Numbered from the stretch's first letter, positions 1-9,251 are shown. The stretch: DNA of 64,000 bases from Fortiea sp. LEGE XX443 (GCF_015206815.1 NZ_JADEXZ010000013.1:35113-99112); one strand, 5' to 3'. Program-made: numbers and translations. Notes: generated by a model from the letters alone, not told the origin.

Positions 1-58
1 CGGCACTAATAACTGCGACGATCGCTGCAATGATTGCAGTAATAACTTCAGGCTTCAT
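1..58 (-). CDS. Partial gene, N-terminus only (hypothetical)
   Basis: An ATG read leftwards from 58 opens a frame that runs off the window edge. The 19 visible residues begin MKPEVITAIIAAIVAVISA, which looks like the start of an N-terminal membrane anchor or signal helix. A frame this short could be chance, but the ATG followed at once by a hydrophobic helix is typical of a real gene. No function can be given. Confidence 0.4.
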   Translation of the reverse strand, partial: MKPEVITAIIAAIVAVISA

Positions 59-226
59 TGTAACTACGCTGCCTAAGCAAACTTTCCGAATATTATCTTA
101 TGGAACAACACATTCGGCTTTTTTGCACCAAGTTATATTCTGCTCTACGCATTGTACTACACAGAACGGGTCACAATAGTGTGAACTTGGTTGAGATGTT
201 AACGAGCATCCCAACCTTCATCAGCG

Positions 227-631
227 TTATTGCTTTTGCGTAGCGATCGCCAATTTTGCACCCTGAATTTTTCGTACTTGATCCATCACTGCCACTACAT
301 TACCATGCGCGACTTTTTCATCGGCATTCAAAATCACCAACACTTCTTGGTTATCAGCTACTAAAGTACGCAATTGTCCTGCTAACGCGTCAATAGTAGT
401 TGGTTGGCGGTTGACACTCACTGTGCCATCTTGATCTACTGTGACGGTAATTTTGGTAGGAATTTGCTGCTGTTTTGCTGTCGCTGCTGTAGGTAAGTTG
501 ACTGGTAAACCTTCTGAGCGAGTTAAAAATAGCGTTGACATGATAAAAAAGGTCAAAATCGCAAATATCACATCAATCATGGGTACGATGTTGATCTGCG
601 GTGGGATATCTGGCTCATCTTGTAGACGCAT
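227..631 (-). CDS. exbD: ExbD/TolR-type biopolymer transport protein
   Basis: This is the small subunit of a proton-driven ExbB/ExbD motor that energises TonB-dependent outer-membrane uptake or related envelope work. The protein has a short cytoplasmic N-terminus, one membrane helix near residues 18-38 and a periplasmic domain. The helix contains the family aspartate in NIVPMIDVIF, the proton-carrying residue. An ATG 21 bases further upstream (652) is in frame, but a GAGGAG nine bases before the ATG at 631 favours the start MRLQDEPDIPP, which is also the usual family start. The frame overlaps the end of exbB by 17 bases, so the two genes are translationally linked. No tonB gene is visible nearby. 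Confidence 0.88.
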   Translation of the reverse strand: MRLQDEPDIPPQINIVPMIDVIFAILTFFIMSTLFLTRSEGLPVNLPTAATAKQQQIPTKITVTVDQDGTVSVNRQPTTIDALAGQLRTLVADNQEVLVILNADEKVAHGNVVAVMDQVRKIQGAKLAIATQKQ

Positions 632-1262
632 AGGTTCTGTCTCCTCGTTCATAGCGACGGCGATAGAGTAGCTCTAATTGTCCGCCATATTCTTGCATCC
701 CGGCAATTTGGCGTTGATATAGCCCCCGAAAGGTGTTGGCAAATAAAAGTGTAAATATGGCTACAATTAATCCTGAAGCTGTGGATACAAGCGCTTCACT
801 AATACCTGCTGTGACACCTGCGGTTTTTGTACCTCCCACATCACCCAGATTTAATGAAGCAAAAGAGACAATCAACCCTAATACAGTACCAAGTAGACCT
901 AAAAGTGGTGCTAAACCAATAATTGTCTCAAACATATTTTGAAAACGTTTGAGAACTGGGATTTCAGCTTGAGCTTCACTTTCTAGCGCTAGACGAAATT
1001 CTTCTGGGGTTGGTTCTTCTAGTTGCAGTGCAGCCAGAAAAATGCGCGGAATTGGCAAATCTGCGTTCTTTTGCAACTTATCCAACGCACCAACGACATT
1101 ATCGAGGCGGTAGAGATTGAGTACTTCTCTCACTACACGGTGTTGCCGAGTATTGATCCGATACCAAAAACGTACTCGCTCGATAATCAAGGCGATCGCC
1201 ACTACACTAAACGCCAGTAGCGGCCACATGACTACGCCACCTGCTGTAAACAGCTGATTCAT
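615..1262 (-). CDS. exbB: ExbB/TolQ/MotA-type proton channel
   Basis: This 215-residue protein is the channel subunit that assembles with ExbD in the inner membrane. It has an N-terminal helix (about residues 8-27, VVMWPLLAFSVVAIAL), a cytoplasmic stretch rich in charged residues, and two closely spaced helices in the second half (IGLAPLLGLLGTVLGL and EALVSTASGLIVAIFTLL). The GLAPLLGLLGTVLG motif is diagnostic of the MotA/TolQ/ExbB family. It precedes and overlaps exbD in one transcription unit. Whether the pair serves TonB or Tol functions cannot be told from this window. Confidence 0.9.
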   Translation of the reverse strand: MNQLFTAGGVVMWPLLAFSVVAIALIIERVRFWYRINTRQHRVVREVLNLYRLDNVVGALDKLQKNADLPIPRIFLAALQLEEPTPEEFRLALESEAQAEIPVLKRFQNMFETIIGLAPLLGLLGTVLGLIVSFASLNLGDVGGTKTAGVTAGISEALVSTASGLIVAIFTLLFANTFRGLYQRQIAGMQEYGGQLELLYRRRYERGDRTYASTR

Positions 1263-1752
1263 AAGTTTGTAATGTCTCTATGAACTAAATTGACAACTTT
1301 ACAGTTAGATTAACAGTTTATGCCTACTAAATGATATATCTTATCAATAAGGAATAGAAAAAGTAAAAAGCTATGTCAAGTTAAATTTTCTTTTGGTGAC
1401 ATAATTATTGATTCTATATCAATGCTCAAGTACCTCAAACTCTTGTTATTCAAGTATTTGCATCCTTATGCAACGGATAAAAGCCAATTAATATATTTAT
1501 TAGAATTTATTGCTTGACTTTTGCGGCTGACTGTTTTATGTTAATTTGTTAACTAATAAGAAATTGCAACAAAGTCAGAAATTTTCTCAGATGGTAGATG
1601 ACTATATGCGATCGCTTGAATTTCAGAGTTAAAGTATATCTTGAATGCCGACTTACCAAGAGCCAAACAAATCACATCATCTTGGCTTGTATATCTTGTA
1701 TATAGATACCGCTAAAAGGCATATGTACTTTTTTTTTTATTGTTGATCGTCT
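1263..1752. other. Gene-free AT-rich spacer between exbB and the flavin oxidase
   Basis: Both flanking genes point away from this spacer, so it should hold two divergent promoters. I see no open frame of useful length and no convincing hairpin or tRNA. A TTGACT followed 17 bases later by TATGTT, near 1513-1541 on the plus strand, resembles a sigma70-type promoter. It lies far from the next start codon and is only weak evidence. Confidence 0.35.
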
Positions 1753-2313
1753 ATGGCTAAATTATTTGACTCGATAACTGAAGAACTGCAAGAATTTATT
1801 GCTGCCCAAAACCTTTTCTTTGTAAGCACTGCACCTCTGAGTTCTACAGGTCACGTTAACTTATCTCCCAAAGGTCTTGATTGTTTCCGTATCCTATCAC
1901 CCCATCGGGTAGCTTATCTAGACCTCACAGGTAGCGGGAACGAAACTTCCGCCCATCTCCAAGAAAATGGTCGCATAACTTTGATGTTTTGCGCTTTTGC
2001 CGAACAACCGCGCATTCTGCGACTGTACGGTACAGGTTACACAATTTTACCAAGTTCTCCTGATTGGGAATCTATATATTCTGTGTTGCCTCAAATACCA
2101 GGGACTCGTCAAATTATCGTAGCTGATATTAAGCGCGTGCAAAGTTCCTGTGGTTTTGGCGTTCCCCTTTACGAATACCAAAGTCAACGCCAGATACTAG
2201 TAGATTGGGCGAGTAAAAAAGGGAAACAGGGAGTTCAGGAATATCAACAACAGAAAAATTGCATCAGCATTGATGGTTTACCGACACCATTGAGTCAATT
2301 ATCTGAACGTTAA
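1753..2313 (+). CDS. Pyridoxamine 5'-phosphate oxidase-related FMN-binding protein
   Basis: This 186-residue soluble protein has the split-barrel pattern of the pyridoxamine-phosphate-oxidase-like family. An early strand FFVSTAPLSSTGHVNLSPKG is followed by VAYLDLTGSGNETSAHLQ and by GRITLMFCAF with a later LRLYGTGY. These segments form the flavin-binding half barrel. Such proteins reduce or bind small substrates with FMN or F420 and the substrate is usually unknown, so the sequence does not support calling it a true pdxH. It appears to be a single-gene unit. Confidence 0.78.
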   Translation: MAKLFDSITEELQEFIAAQNLFFVSTAPLSSTGHVNLSPKGLDCFRILSPHRVAYLDLTGSGNETSAHLQENGRITLMFCAFAEQPRILRLYGTGYTILPSSPDWESIYSVLPQIPGTRQIIVADIKRVQSSCGFGVPLYEYQSQRQILVDWASKKGKQGVQEYQQQKNCISIDGLPTPLSQLSER

Positions 2314-2515
2314 GAAGTAGAGAGTAACAGGGCGCTCCTCCATGTATAATTACCCCATTCCAATTAAATTTTTTGTAAAGGAACTATTCTGTGGTTTGCG
2401 TGTCTTGACGTAAGGAATTGCCACCAACTATGATTCGAGTTTATTCCGGATCAACCGGGACACCCTCGAAAATTGGTGCAAGTAAATTCAACTGTCGCTC
2501 TCAATAATCACACGC

Positions 2516-3793
2516 ATGAGATTACGCTTATTTCTGTTTAGCGTTGTCAGTATTGTCCTGCTTTCTTCTCCAGTAAGAGCAGCTCGCTTACAATCTTGGA
2601 ACTTTGACACCGCGCGAAATCAACTCAACATTACTACTGCATCTGGTGTTAAACCGAGAGCATTTTTAATTCAAAATCCCACACGGCTAGTTATCGACCT
2701 TCCTGGTACACAACTGAATACAAATACAGTTCGGAAAAACTTTGGTTCAACAGTACGTGAAGTTCGCGTTGGGAAGGTTGATGATAACACAACCAGACTA
2801 GTAGTGGAACTAGCACCAGGATACACTGTAGACCCTGGTAAATTGCTGGTTCAAGGTGACTCTTCTACTCATTGGATAGTGAAATTTCCATCGCTGGAAC
2901 GCGTTGATAGTAATGCTTCCGCTTCTAGTGAAGAAGAGATTCCCGTTTCAGTGAGTAATGTTTCTTTGTTTGCTGGAGTTGTGCCTTTAGGTAAGGAAAT
3001 ACCACAACTGCGATCGCAAGTGCAAGCTTTGGCGGCTCGTTATCGTTCTCTTGACCCTGGAATGTTCTTTTTAGATTTAGATACTGGTAACTATCTAGAT
3101 GTAAATGGCGAGAAGATATTTCCAGCTGCTAGTACGATTAAGTTTCCCATCTTAGTAGCGTTATTTCAAGAAGTAGATGCAGGCCGAATCAAGCTGAATG
3201 AAACCTTAGTTATGCGGCGTGACTTAGTAACTGGAGGTTCAGGAACAATGCAGTATCAACGCGCTGGAACTCGGTTTGGTCTTTTGGAAACCGTTACTAA
3301 GATGATTACCATTAGCGACAATACTGCTACCAATATGGTTATTGACCGATTGGGTGGTAAGGCTAAATTAAATCAGCGTTTCCAAAGCTGGGGTATGCAA
3401 AATACCGTCGTGCGGAATTTACTCGGCGACTTCAAAGGTACTAATACAACTAGCGCCAAAGATTTAGTCAGGCTGTCAGCATTAGTCGCTAACAATCGGT
3501 TGTTGACTGATTCCAGCCGTGGCAAAGTTTTGGATATCATGGAGCGTGTCCGAAACACAAAATTATTACCCGCTGGCCTTGGTAAAGGCGCTACGATTGC
3601 TCACAAAACCGGAACTCTAGGAATTGTTTTGGGTGATGCAGGAATTATTGAAATGCCATCTGGTAAACGCTACTTGGCCGGAATTTTTGTGAGAAGACCT
3701 TTTAATGATTTAAAAGCTAGGGATTTTATCAGTCAAGTTTCTCGGCTCGTCTACGGCTATTTAGACCAACCAAGAGTAGCCCGCAAGCATTAA
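2516..3793 (+). CDS. AMIN-domain protein fused to a class A beta-lactamase-like domain
   Basis: The protein starts with a signal peptide (cleavage near SSPVRA-A). An AMIN domain follows at about residues 25-120, with the signatures NPTRLVIDLPG and VVELAPGYTVDP seen also in the two amidases at 47.8 and 52.5 kb. The C-terminal part (about residues 160-415) is a serine beta-lactamase/transpeptidase fold with STIK (active serine and lysine), ISDN (SDN motif) and HKTGT (KTG motif). The canonical omega-loop ExxLN with the deacylating glutamate is not seen where it should lie, after GMQNTVVRNLLGDF. AMIN domains target envelope proteins to the wall, so a peptidoglycan-binding or transpeptidase-like role is at least as likely as antibiotic hydrolysis. 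Confidence 0.82.
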   Translation: MRLRLFLFSVVSIVLLSSPVRAARLQSWNFDTARNQLNITTASGVKPRAFLIQNPTRLVIDLPGTQLNTNTVRKNFGSTVREVRVGKVDDNTTRLVVELAPGYTVDPGKLLVQGDSSTHWIVKFPSLERVDSNASASSEEEIPVSVSNVSLFAGVVPLGKEIPQLRSQVQALAARYRSLDPGMFFLDLDTGNYLDVNGEKIFPAASTIKFPILVALFQEVDAGRIKLNETLVMRRDLVTGGSGTMQYQRAGTRFGLLETVTKMITISDNTATNMVIDRLGGKAKLNQRFQSWGMQNTVVRNLLGDFKGTNTTSAKDLVRLSALVANNRLLTDSSRGKVLDIMERVRNTKLLPAGLGKGATIAHKTGTLGIVLGDAGIIEMPSGKRYLAGIFVRRPFNDLKARDFISQVSRLVYGYLDQPRVARKH

Positions 3794-3830
3794 TTATTCT
3801 GGTGTAACAAAAAAGAATTTTAATTGACGC

Positions 3831-3866
3831 AAGCCCCTGATATTAATTGATATTGTGGGGCTTTTT
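3831..3866 (+). terminator. Rho-independent terminator after the beta-lactamase-like gene
   Basis: AAGCCCC (3831-3837) pairs with GGGGCTT (3857-3863), and the stem is followed by a T run. The hairpin lies about 40 bases beyond the stop codon and is well placed to end the AMIN/beta-lactamase transcript before the GNAT gene. Confidence 0.75.
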
Positions 3867-3914
3867 GCATCTAAATTCACAATATCCGCAGTCTACCGTC
3901 AGCAAGGCTAAAGT

Positions 3915-4421
3915 ATGGATTATTCAATTCGTCTCCTCACACCACAAGATGAAGCGTTCCTCTGGCAAATGTTGTACGAAGCAGCGCACATGCGAGAAGA
4001 AGGAAAAACAATACAGGATGCAATCAGTCATCCTGATTTGTCAAAATATGTCAAGGGTTGGGGACTTAAAGATGATGTGGGATTTGTTGCTATCTGTAAA
4101 AGCAGCAATCAACCAGTAGGAGCCGCATGGATACGGTTATTAACACAAGAAAATCCAGGCTATGGCTACGTTGACGATCGCACACCTGAATTAGCGATCG
4201 CAACCCTCCCCGAATATAGAAATCAAGGTATAGGGACTAAATTACTAATTTATTTACTCGCAGCAGCCAGAACATCCTACCCGTCAATATCACTTACTGT
4301 TAGAAGTTCAAATCCTGCTTTGCATTTATATCAAAGATTGGGCTGGCAAATTGTCCCTGGTAGTGAAACTATTAACCGCGTTGGTGGTATATCTTTCAAG
4401 ATGAAACTGGATTTTGATTAA
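3915..4421 (+). CDS. GNAT-family N-acetyltransferase
   Basis: This 168-residue protein shows the acetyl-CoA-binding core of the GNAT fold. The motif ATLPEYRNQGIGTKLL matches the Q/RxxGxG/A signature, and the C-terminal SNPALHLYQRLGW segment is the typical strand and helix before the substrate pocket. The start at 3915 gives MDYSIRLLTPQDEAFL, a normal GNAT opening. It stands alone after the terminator. The acceptor substrate cannot be inferred. Confidence 0.85.
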   Translation: MDYSIRLLTPQDEAFLWQMLYEAAHMREEGKTIQDAISHPDLSKYVKGWGLKDDVGFVAICKSSNQPVGAAWIRLLTQENPGYGYVDDRTPELAIATLPEYRNQGIGTKLLIYLLAAARTSYPSISLTVRSSNPALHLYQRLGWQIVPGSETINRVGGISFKMKLDFD

Positions 4422-4521
4422 TTAGCCAGTAGAAGGCGCAAGCAGTAACCCTCTTCTGTCACTTTCCGAGTATTCTGAATAAAAGGATGAAAAGAAAAAA
4501 CTCTGGAAGGTAAGTAGGGCA

Positions 4522-5129
4522 ATGGATGTAAAATTACAAATTATCAAACATTTGGCAAGAGATCCTCATCCAACAGTTGGCATCATAGATGAATATTGTG
4601 CAGAGTATAAAGACCGGTTTAAAGAAGTAAGGAATTATGAGTGCTTCAAATATTTACACCTGGGGATAATATCAACGATAAAAAGAAAATCGTTACCAGA
4701 GATAGCGAAGGTAGTGAGTATAAATTCAGCACAATCATTACACCATTTCATAGCAAATTCAGATTGGTCACTAGGAAAATTAAAACAAATAGAAGTAATC
4801 ATGGAGTCTGGTTGCCAGCAGGGCAAAGTGTTAGAGCCAACAAGTGGTGTAAGTTTGAGAGAACATTTAGCAATCAAAAATCAGAGACTAGATATATACG
4901 AGAAATAATTTATGGTAAAAAAAGAGCCATAACTTACTGAGAAATAACTACTGACCCAGAAACCATGCCAGAAAATTCTACCTCCTTCGTCATGACGAAT
5001 CTTCAAGGGAATTTGAAGAAGACTTTAGGGGATTTATATGGATTAAGAACCTGGGTTGAATATGGGTTTCGACAGTGTAAGCAGGAACTAGGTTGGACAG
5101 ATTACCGTTTGACTACTATTGTTCAATAA
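4522..5129 (+). pseudogene. Decayed IS701-family transposase
   Basis: The first part of the frame (MDVKLQI, then IIDEYCAEYKDRFKEVRNYE and KYLHLGIISTIKRKSLPEIA) is the N-terminal region of IS701-type DDE transposases. After SLHHFIANSDWS the match continues only in another frame, 4641-4940, as SETRYIREIIYG and KKRAITY. That frame then meets a TGA where the family has tryptophan, and continues as EITTDPETMPENS and YGLRTWVEYGFRQCKQELGW before a premature stop at 5127-5129. The middle of the protein, with the first DDE aspartates, is missing. The copy therefore carries a large internal deletion, a frameshift, a nonsense change and a lost C-terminus, and is not functional. Confidence 0.85.
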
Positions 5130-5161
5130 TCTAATGCAAACATTTGTATCTAATAAATAGG

Positions 5162-5395
5162 TCAAAACAGCGTCTCCCTCGTCTCAAACTCTCCTTGTTC
5201 TGCTCTTTCTAAGGGTTCCCCTGCCCAACCACCAATCACTTCTTCAAAAAAACCAGGCATCCACTCTCTTTGAGATGGAGTTATGGGTTTAATGATTACT
5301 TCTACTTCTATATCACCACTTACCGTCCCTGCTGGAATGTCCAGATGCAAAACTCCATCAGCCCCAATATGAGAACATAACTTAATACTTTGCAT
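5162..5395 (-). CDS. Orphan antitoxin-like protein
   Basis: The 77-residue protein begins MQSIKLCSHIGADGVLHLD, has a beta-rich N-terminal half and ends with an acidic GEPLERAEQGEFETRE tail. I recognise this as a small cyanobacterial protein usually found as the antitoxin-side partner of a toxin gene. An ATG 36 bases upstream (5431) is in frame, but GAAAGGAG lies nine bases before the ATG at 5395, which is the better start. The position downstream where a toxin would be expected is occupied by the IS701 remnant, so the toxin seems to be lost. Family assignment is from memory and moderate. Confidence 0.6.
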   Translation of the reverse strand: MQSIKLCSHIGADGVLHLDIPAGTVSGDIEVEVIIKPITPSQREWMPGFFEEVIGGWAGEPLERAEQGEFETRETLF

Positions 5396-5427
5396 CGCCT
5401 TTGGCTCCTTTCTCAGCTTTCCAAGAA

Positions 5428-5550
5428 TCATTGCTCATCTACAATCCTATATTCTCGCTCTATTAAATTTAATAACTTCTCCTCAACCGGAGTTAAATAC
5501 GGTCGTTTCGCAAATAGTAGTGATGTAATTGTGAAACTTAGTGTTTTAAA
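5428..5550 (-). other. Short coding-like tail upstream of the antitoxin
   Basis: Reading leftwards, a 40-residue open stretch without a start codon ends at a TGA (5428-5430). It includes KRPYLTPVEEKLLNLIEREY and then RIVDEQ. The composition is protein-like and the spacing to the antitoxin is operon-like, so it may be the 3' end of a destroyed gene. An in-frame TAA lies immediately upstream. It may also be chance. Confidence 0.25.
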
Positions 5551-5894
5551 TTAGGTCATTAAGTTTACTGAAATTGTAAATGATGAATAACTTTTGTAGA
5601 GATGTTGCAATGCAATGCCTCTTAATTTTTCGTTACAATTTTGGTAATTGTCTTGGAAAGATACTTGCTCATGCAGTATTTGTAGATACTTCATGCACTA
5701 TTTTAAGGAATACTGCACATCATACCCAAAATCTAGATTTTTTTGTTATGGTGATCCCAAAGGAATTATTAAGCACCAACAAGAAATATCAGCCGCTAAT
5801 TAAGCGTCAAAATACCCACTAGGTGCGAGATATCAAATTATTCAATAAAATTTAAAGCTCATTAAGCAAAGTATCTATTTGGGAGGTAACACTT
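5551..5894. other. Spacer upstream of ppsA
   Basis: An 80-codon frame at 5580-5822 has atypical composition and no ribosome site, so I do not treat it as a gene. The spacer ends with GGGAGG placed eight bases before the ppsA ATG, a strong ribosome-binding site. I see no clear terminator or repeat. Confidence 0.4.
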
Positions 5895-8411
5895 ATGGTT
5901 GCAGTATCTCATCAAACTTTCTCTCAATTTTCCAAAGAGCGATCGCTGATTCTTTGGTTTGATGAGGTTGGCATTAAAGATATACCACTAGTTGGTGGTA
6001 AAAATGCCTCCTTGGGAGAAATGATTCAACAACTAACCCTCAAAGGTGTAAATGTACCAACGGGATTTGCGACTACTGCTTATGCTTACCGTTATTTCAT
6101 CCAATCTGCGGGGTTAGAAGCCAAGTTACGTCAACTGTTCTCCGACTTGAATGTTGAGGATGTGAACAATTTACGAGAACGAGGTGAAAAAGCGCGATCG
6201 CTATTATTGCACACACCATTCTCCGATGATTTGCGCGGTGCGATCGCTAAAGCATACCAAAGTTTATGTGATAAATATCAAACTCAAACAGATGTCGCAG
6301 TTCGTTCTAGCGCCACGGCTGAAGACCTCCCCGATGCCAGTTTTGCCGGACAACAAGAAACTTATTTAAATATTGTTGGTGTCGAAGAAGTCATCACAGC
6401 TTGCCATAAATGTTTTGCTTCTATATTTACTGACCGTGCTATTTCTTATCGCCATACTAAAGGATTTGATCACTTTAATGTTGCTTTATCAGTCGGAGTG
6501 CAGAAAATGGTGCGTTCTGACTTAGCAACCTCTGGGGTAATGTTTTCTATTGATACAGAAACTGGGTTTAAAGATGCAGCCTTAATTACCGCCGCCTATG
6601 GTTTAGGTGAAAACGTCGTTCAAGGTGCAGTCAATCCCGATGAATATTATGTATTTAAACCAACATTAAAAACAGGTTTCCGCCCAATTATCGATAAAAA
6701 ATTGGGTAGTAAAGAAATCAAAATGATTTATGTACCAGCCTCGGAAAAAGACTTAATTGCTTGTGCTACCGACAGCGCCCACACATTAACAGTCAGAGCA
6801 GATGATGATAACTGTAAGTTAACAAAAAATGTACCAGTTCCGTTGAGCGATCGCACTAAATTTGCCTTAAATGACGAAGAAATTTTACAACTAGGACGTT
6901 GGGCTAGTGTAATTGAAGACCATTATTCCCAAGTCCACGGTAATTACACGCCTATGGATATTGAATGGGCAAAAGATGGAATTACCAATCAACTGTTTAT
7001 TGTCCAAGCGCGTCCTGAAACTGTCCAATCGCAGAAAAAAGGAAACGTGTTACGTAGCTATCGCTTAGTATCGGGTCAAGAATCCCCACTCCCCTTAGTA
7101 ACTGGACGTGCAATTGGCGAAGCTATCAGTCAAGGCAAAGTCCGCATAATTTTAGATGACCGCAAAATCGATGAATTCCAACCGGGAGATGTGTTAGTTA
7201 CCGAAAGAACAGACCCCGACTGGGAACCAATTATGAAACGCGCCAGTGCAATTATTACCAACGCTGGTGGACGTACCTGTCATGCAGCGATTATTGCACG
7301 GGAATTGGGTGTACCGGCGATCGTGGGTTGCGGGAATGCGACACAAGTCTTAAAAAATGATCAAGAGGTCACAGTTTCTTGTGCTGAAGGCGAAGACGGT
7401 AATGTTTATCCCGGCTTGTTACCCTTTGAAGTCAAAGAAGTTCCTTTAGAAAACTTACCCCGGACTCACACCCAAATTTTAATGAATGTGGGTAATCCCC
7501 AAGAAGCCTTTAGTTTATCAGCAATTCCTAACGATGGAGTCGGTTTAGCGCGGACTGAATTTATTATTGCTAACCAAATTCAAATTCATCCAATGGCGTT
7601 GATTCACTACGACCAATTACAGGATGAAAAAGCGAAAGCTGACATTGCAGAAATCACCGCACTATATGATGATAAGCCGCAGTATTTTGTAGATAAATTA
7701 GCCCAAGGCATAGCCAGAATTGCCGCAGCATTTTATCCTAAACCTGTGATTGTGCGGATGTCAGATTTTAAAAGTAATGAATATGCCAATTTGTTAGGTG
7801 GTAGACAATTTGAACCTAACGAAGAAAACCCCATGCTAGGTTGGCGAGGTGCAGCACGTTACTATGATGAGGGTTATAAAGCTGCTTTTGCTTTAGAATG
7901 TCACGCTATCAAGCGAGTCCGGGATGAAATGGGTTTGACAAATGTTATCCCGATGATTCCATTTTGCCGCACTCCCGATGAAGGGCATTTAGTATTAGCA
8001 GAGATGGCAAAAAATGGTTTGAAACAAGGTGTTAATGATTTGCAAGTTTATGTCATGTGCGAGTTACCAAGTAACGTAATTTTAGCTGAAGAATTTGCAG
8101 ATGTATTTGACGGCTTTTCCATTGGTTCCAATGACTTGACTCAGCTAACACTAGGATTAGATAGAGATTCGGCTTTAGTAGCGCGATTATTTGATGAACG
8201 CAGCCCCGCTGTCAAGCAAATGGTGACAATGGCCATAAAAGCTGCAAAAAAATGCCAACGCAAAATTGGTATTTGTGGACAAGCACCCAGCGATTACCCA
8301 GAATTTGCCCAGTTTTTAGTAGAACAGGGAATTGATTCCATCAGTTTAAACCCCGATTCCGTTTTAAAGACGATGCTGGAAGTCGCAAAAGTGGAAAATT
8401 CTGAGTCTTAA
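5895..8411 (+). CDS. ppsA: Phosphoenolpyruvate synthase
   Basis: This enzyme makes phosphoenolpyruvate from pyruvate with ATP, releasing AMP and phosphate, a gluconeogenic step in the cytoplasm. All three parts of the 838-residue protein are present. The N-terminal ATP-binding domain shows VGGKNASLGEM and VRSSATAEDLPDASFAGQQE. The central swivelling domain has the phospho-histidine in GGRTCHAAIIARELGVPA. The C-terminal PEP/pyruvate barrel has NDGVGLARTEF, SNDLTQLTLGLDRDS and the catalytic cysteine in GICGQAPSDYPE. The length fits the family, and a GGGAGG site eight bases upstream fixes the start. Neighbouring genes are not metabolically related. Confidence 0.95.
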   Translation: MVAVSHQTFSQFSKERSLILWFDEVGIKDIPLVGGKNASLGEMIQQLTLKGVNVPTGFATTAYAYRYFIQSAGLEAKLRQLFSDLNVEDVNNLRERGEKARSLLLHTPFSDDLRGAIAKAYQSLCDKYQTQTDVAVRSSATAEDLPDASFAGQQETYLNIVGVEEVITACHKCFASIFTDRAISYRHTKGFDHFNVALSVGVQKMVRSDLATSGVMFSIDTETGFKDAALITAAYGLGENVVQGAVNPDEYYVFKPTLKTGFRPIIDKKLGSKEIKMIYVPASEKDLIACATDSAHTLTVRADDDNCKLTKNVPVPLSDRTKFALNDEEILQLGRWASVIEDHYSQVHGNYTPMDIEWAKDGITNQLFIVQARPETVQSQKKGNVLRSYRLVSGQESPLPLVTGRAIGEAISQGKVRIILDDRKIDEFQPGDVLVTERTDPDWEPIMKRASAIITNAGGRTCHAAIIARELGVPAIVGCGNATQVLKNDQEVTVSCAEGEDGNVYPGLLPFEVKEVPLENLPRTHTQILMNVGNPQEAFSLSAIPNDGVGLARTEFIIANQIQIHPMALIHYDQLQDEKAKADIAEITALYDDKPQYFVDKLAQGIARIAAAFYPKPVIVRMSDFKSNEYANLLGGRQFEPNEENPMLGWRGAARYYDEGYKAAFALECHAIKRVRDEMGLTNVIPMIPFCRTPDEGHLVLAEMAKNGLKQGVNDLQVYVMCELPSNVILAEEFADVFDGFSIGSNDLTQLTLGLDRDSALVARLFDERSPAVKQMVTMAIKAAKKCQRKIGICGQAPSDYPEFAQFLVEQGIDSISLNPDSVLKTMLEVAKVENSES

Positions 8412-8522
8412 GTGAAGTGATAAGTTCAGATTTAGAACTTAGGCAATGATCTAAAAAATCGGCGTTGCATGAGTGAGGGATAAATTAGCGGTGGAAATCC
8501 TTAAAAATTAGTTCAATTTGAA

Positions 8523-8987
8523 CTATAGGTGATTATTAGGATTTTCAATCATCAATCCCTCACTTACTACTGATATATTCAACTCATTATCTGCGGACAC
8601 GAAGGTAATAGGCGGTAATCCATTAGCGATGCCCATAGTGTTGACTGCATGACCAGCTGCTAGTTGAATGGCATCATAACCTCGTAAGCCGTAAGTTTCA
8701 GAGAATAACATTCCCAAATTTATTATCTTCTCTGTGATTTCAACAATTTGATAATCTTTTTGTAAATCACTTTTGAACTGGTTGCGTATTACTGTCGCAT
8801 CTGTAATGCTAATACTTCCGCTGCGCGATCGCCTTGTAATTGCCGCTATAATTTCGACACTAGTGATTGCTGCAATAAATACTTCATTTTTGAGATATGG
8901 ATCAAATAGCCCCAAGACCCAGGTTGACCCAATTTCATTGATATAACGCTTGACCAATGCACTACTGTCTATGAAGTAAATTGGCAT
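8523..8987 (-). CDS. vapC: PIN-domain toxin (VapC-like)
   Basis: The 154-residue protein is a PIN-domain ribonuclease of the VapC type. The N-terminal MPIYFIDSSALVKRYI carries the first metal-binding aspartate, TSVEIIAAI supplies the conserved glutamate and YDAIQLAA supplies the third acidic residue. Such toxins cleave RNA when the paired antitoxin is degraded. The ATG abuts the stop codon of the preceding small gene at 8988 with no gap, as expected for a toxin-antitoxin operon in which the antitoxin is made first. Confidence 0.85.
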   Translation of the reverse strand: MPIYFIDSSALVKRYINEIGSTWVLGLFDPYLKNEVFIAAITSVEIIAAITRRSRSGSISITDATVIRNQFKSDLQKDYQIVEITEKIINLGMLFSETYGLRGYDAIQLAAGHAVNTMGIANGLPPITFVSADNELNISVVSEGLMIENPNNHL

Positions 8988-9251
8988 CTAACAGCGTTCC
9001 TCAATGATAGTTTCAGAAATAGGCTTTCCTTCAACATGAATTAGTCGCCGTTCAGTTATTGTTTCGTAAGTAGGATGCTTGATTTCCTTTACTAAACCAG
9101 AATCGATTAGTGCTTGGTGAAACGCTGCTTGCTTGAGATTTTCTTCTTGATCTACAAGATACTTTTGAATTGTCTGGTTAAGTTGCTGAAGCTCTGATAT
9201 TTCTAATGTCTCAAGTTGCTTAAGTATTTGGTTTAGAGTTTCTACTGCCAT
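8988..9251 (-). CDS. Antitoxin partner of the PIN toxin
   Basis: This 87-residue protein lies directly upstream of, and flush with, the vapC-like gene. The N-terminal half is strongly helical and leucine-rich (LNQILKQLETLEISELQQLN), suggesting dimerisation, and the C-terminal half is charged with HPTYETITERR and ETIIEER. The antitoxin role is inferred from gene order and size. I do not recognise a named DNA-binding fold. Autoregulation is expected but no operator is visible. Confidence 0.7.
   Translation of the reverse strand: MAVETLNQILKQLETLEISELQQLNQTIQKYLVDQEENLKQAAFHQALIDSGLVKEIKHPTYETITERRLIHVEGKPISETIIEERC

Noticed and set aside
5580..5822. 80-codon frame upstream of ppsA
   Set aside because: Atypical composition, no ribosome site and no recognisable pattern. 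More likely spacer.
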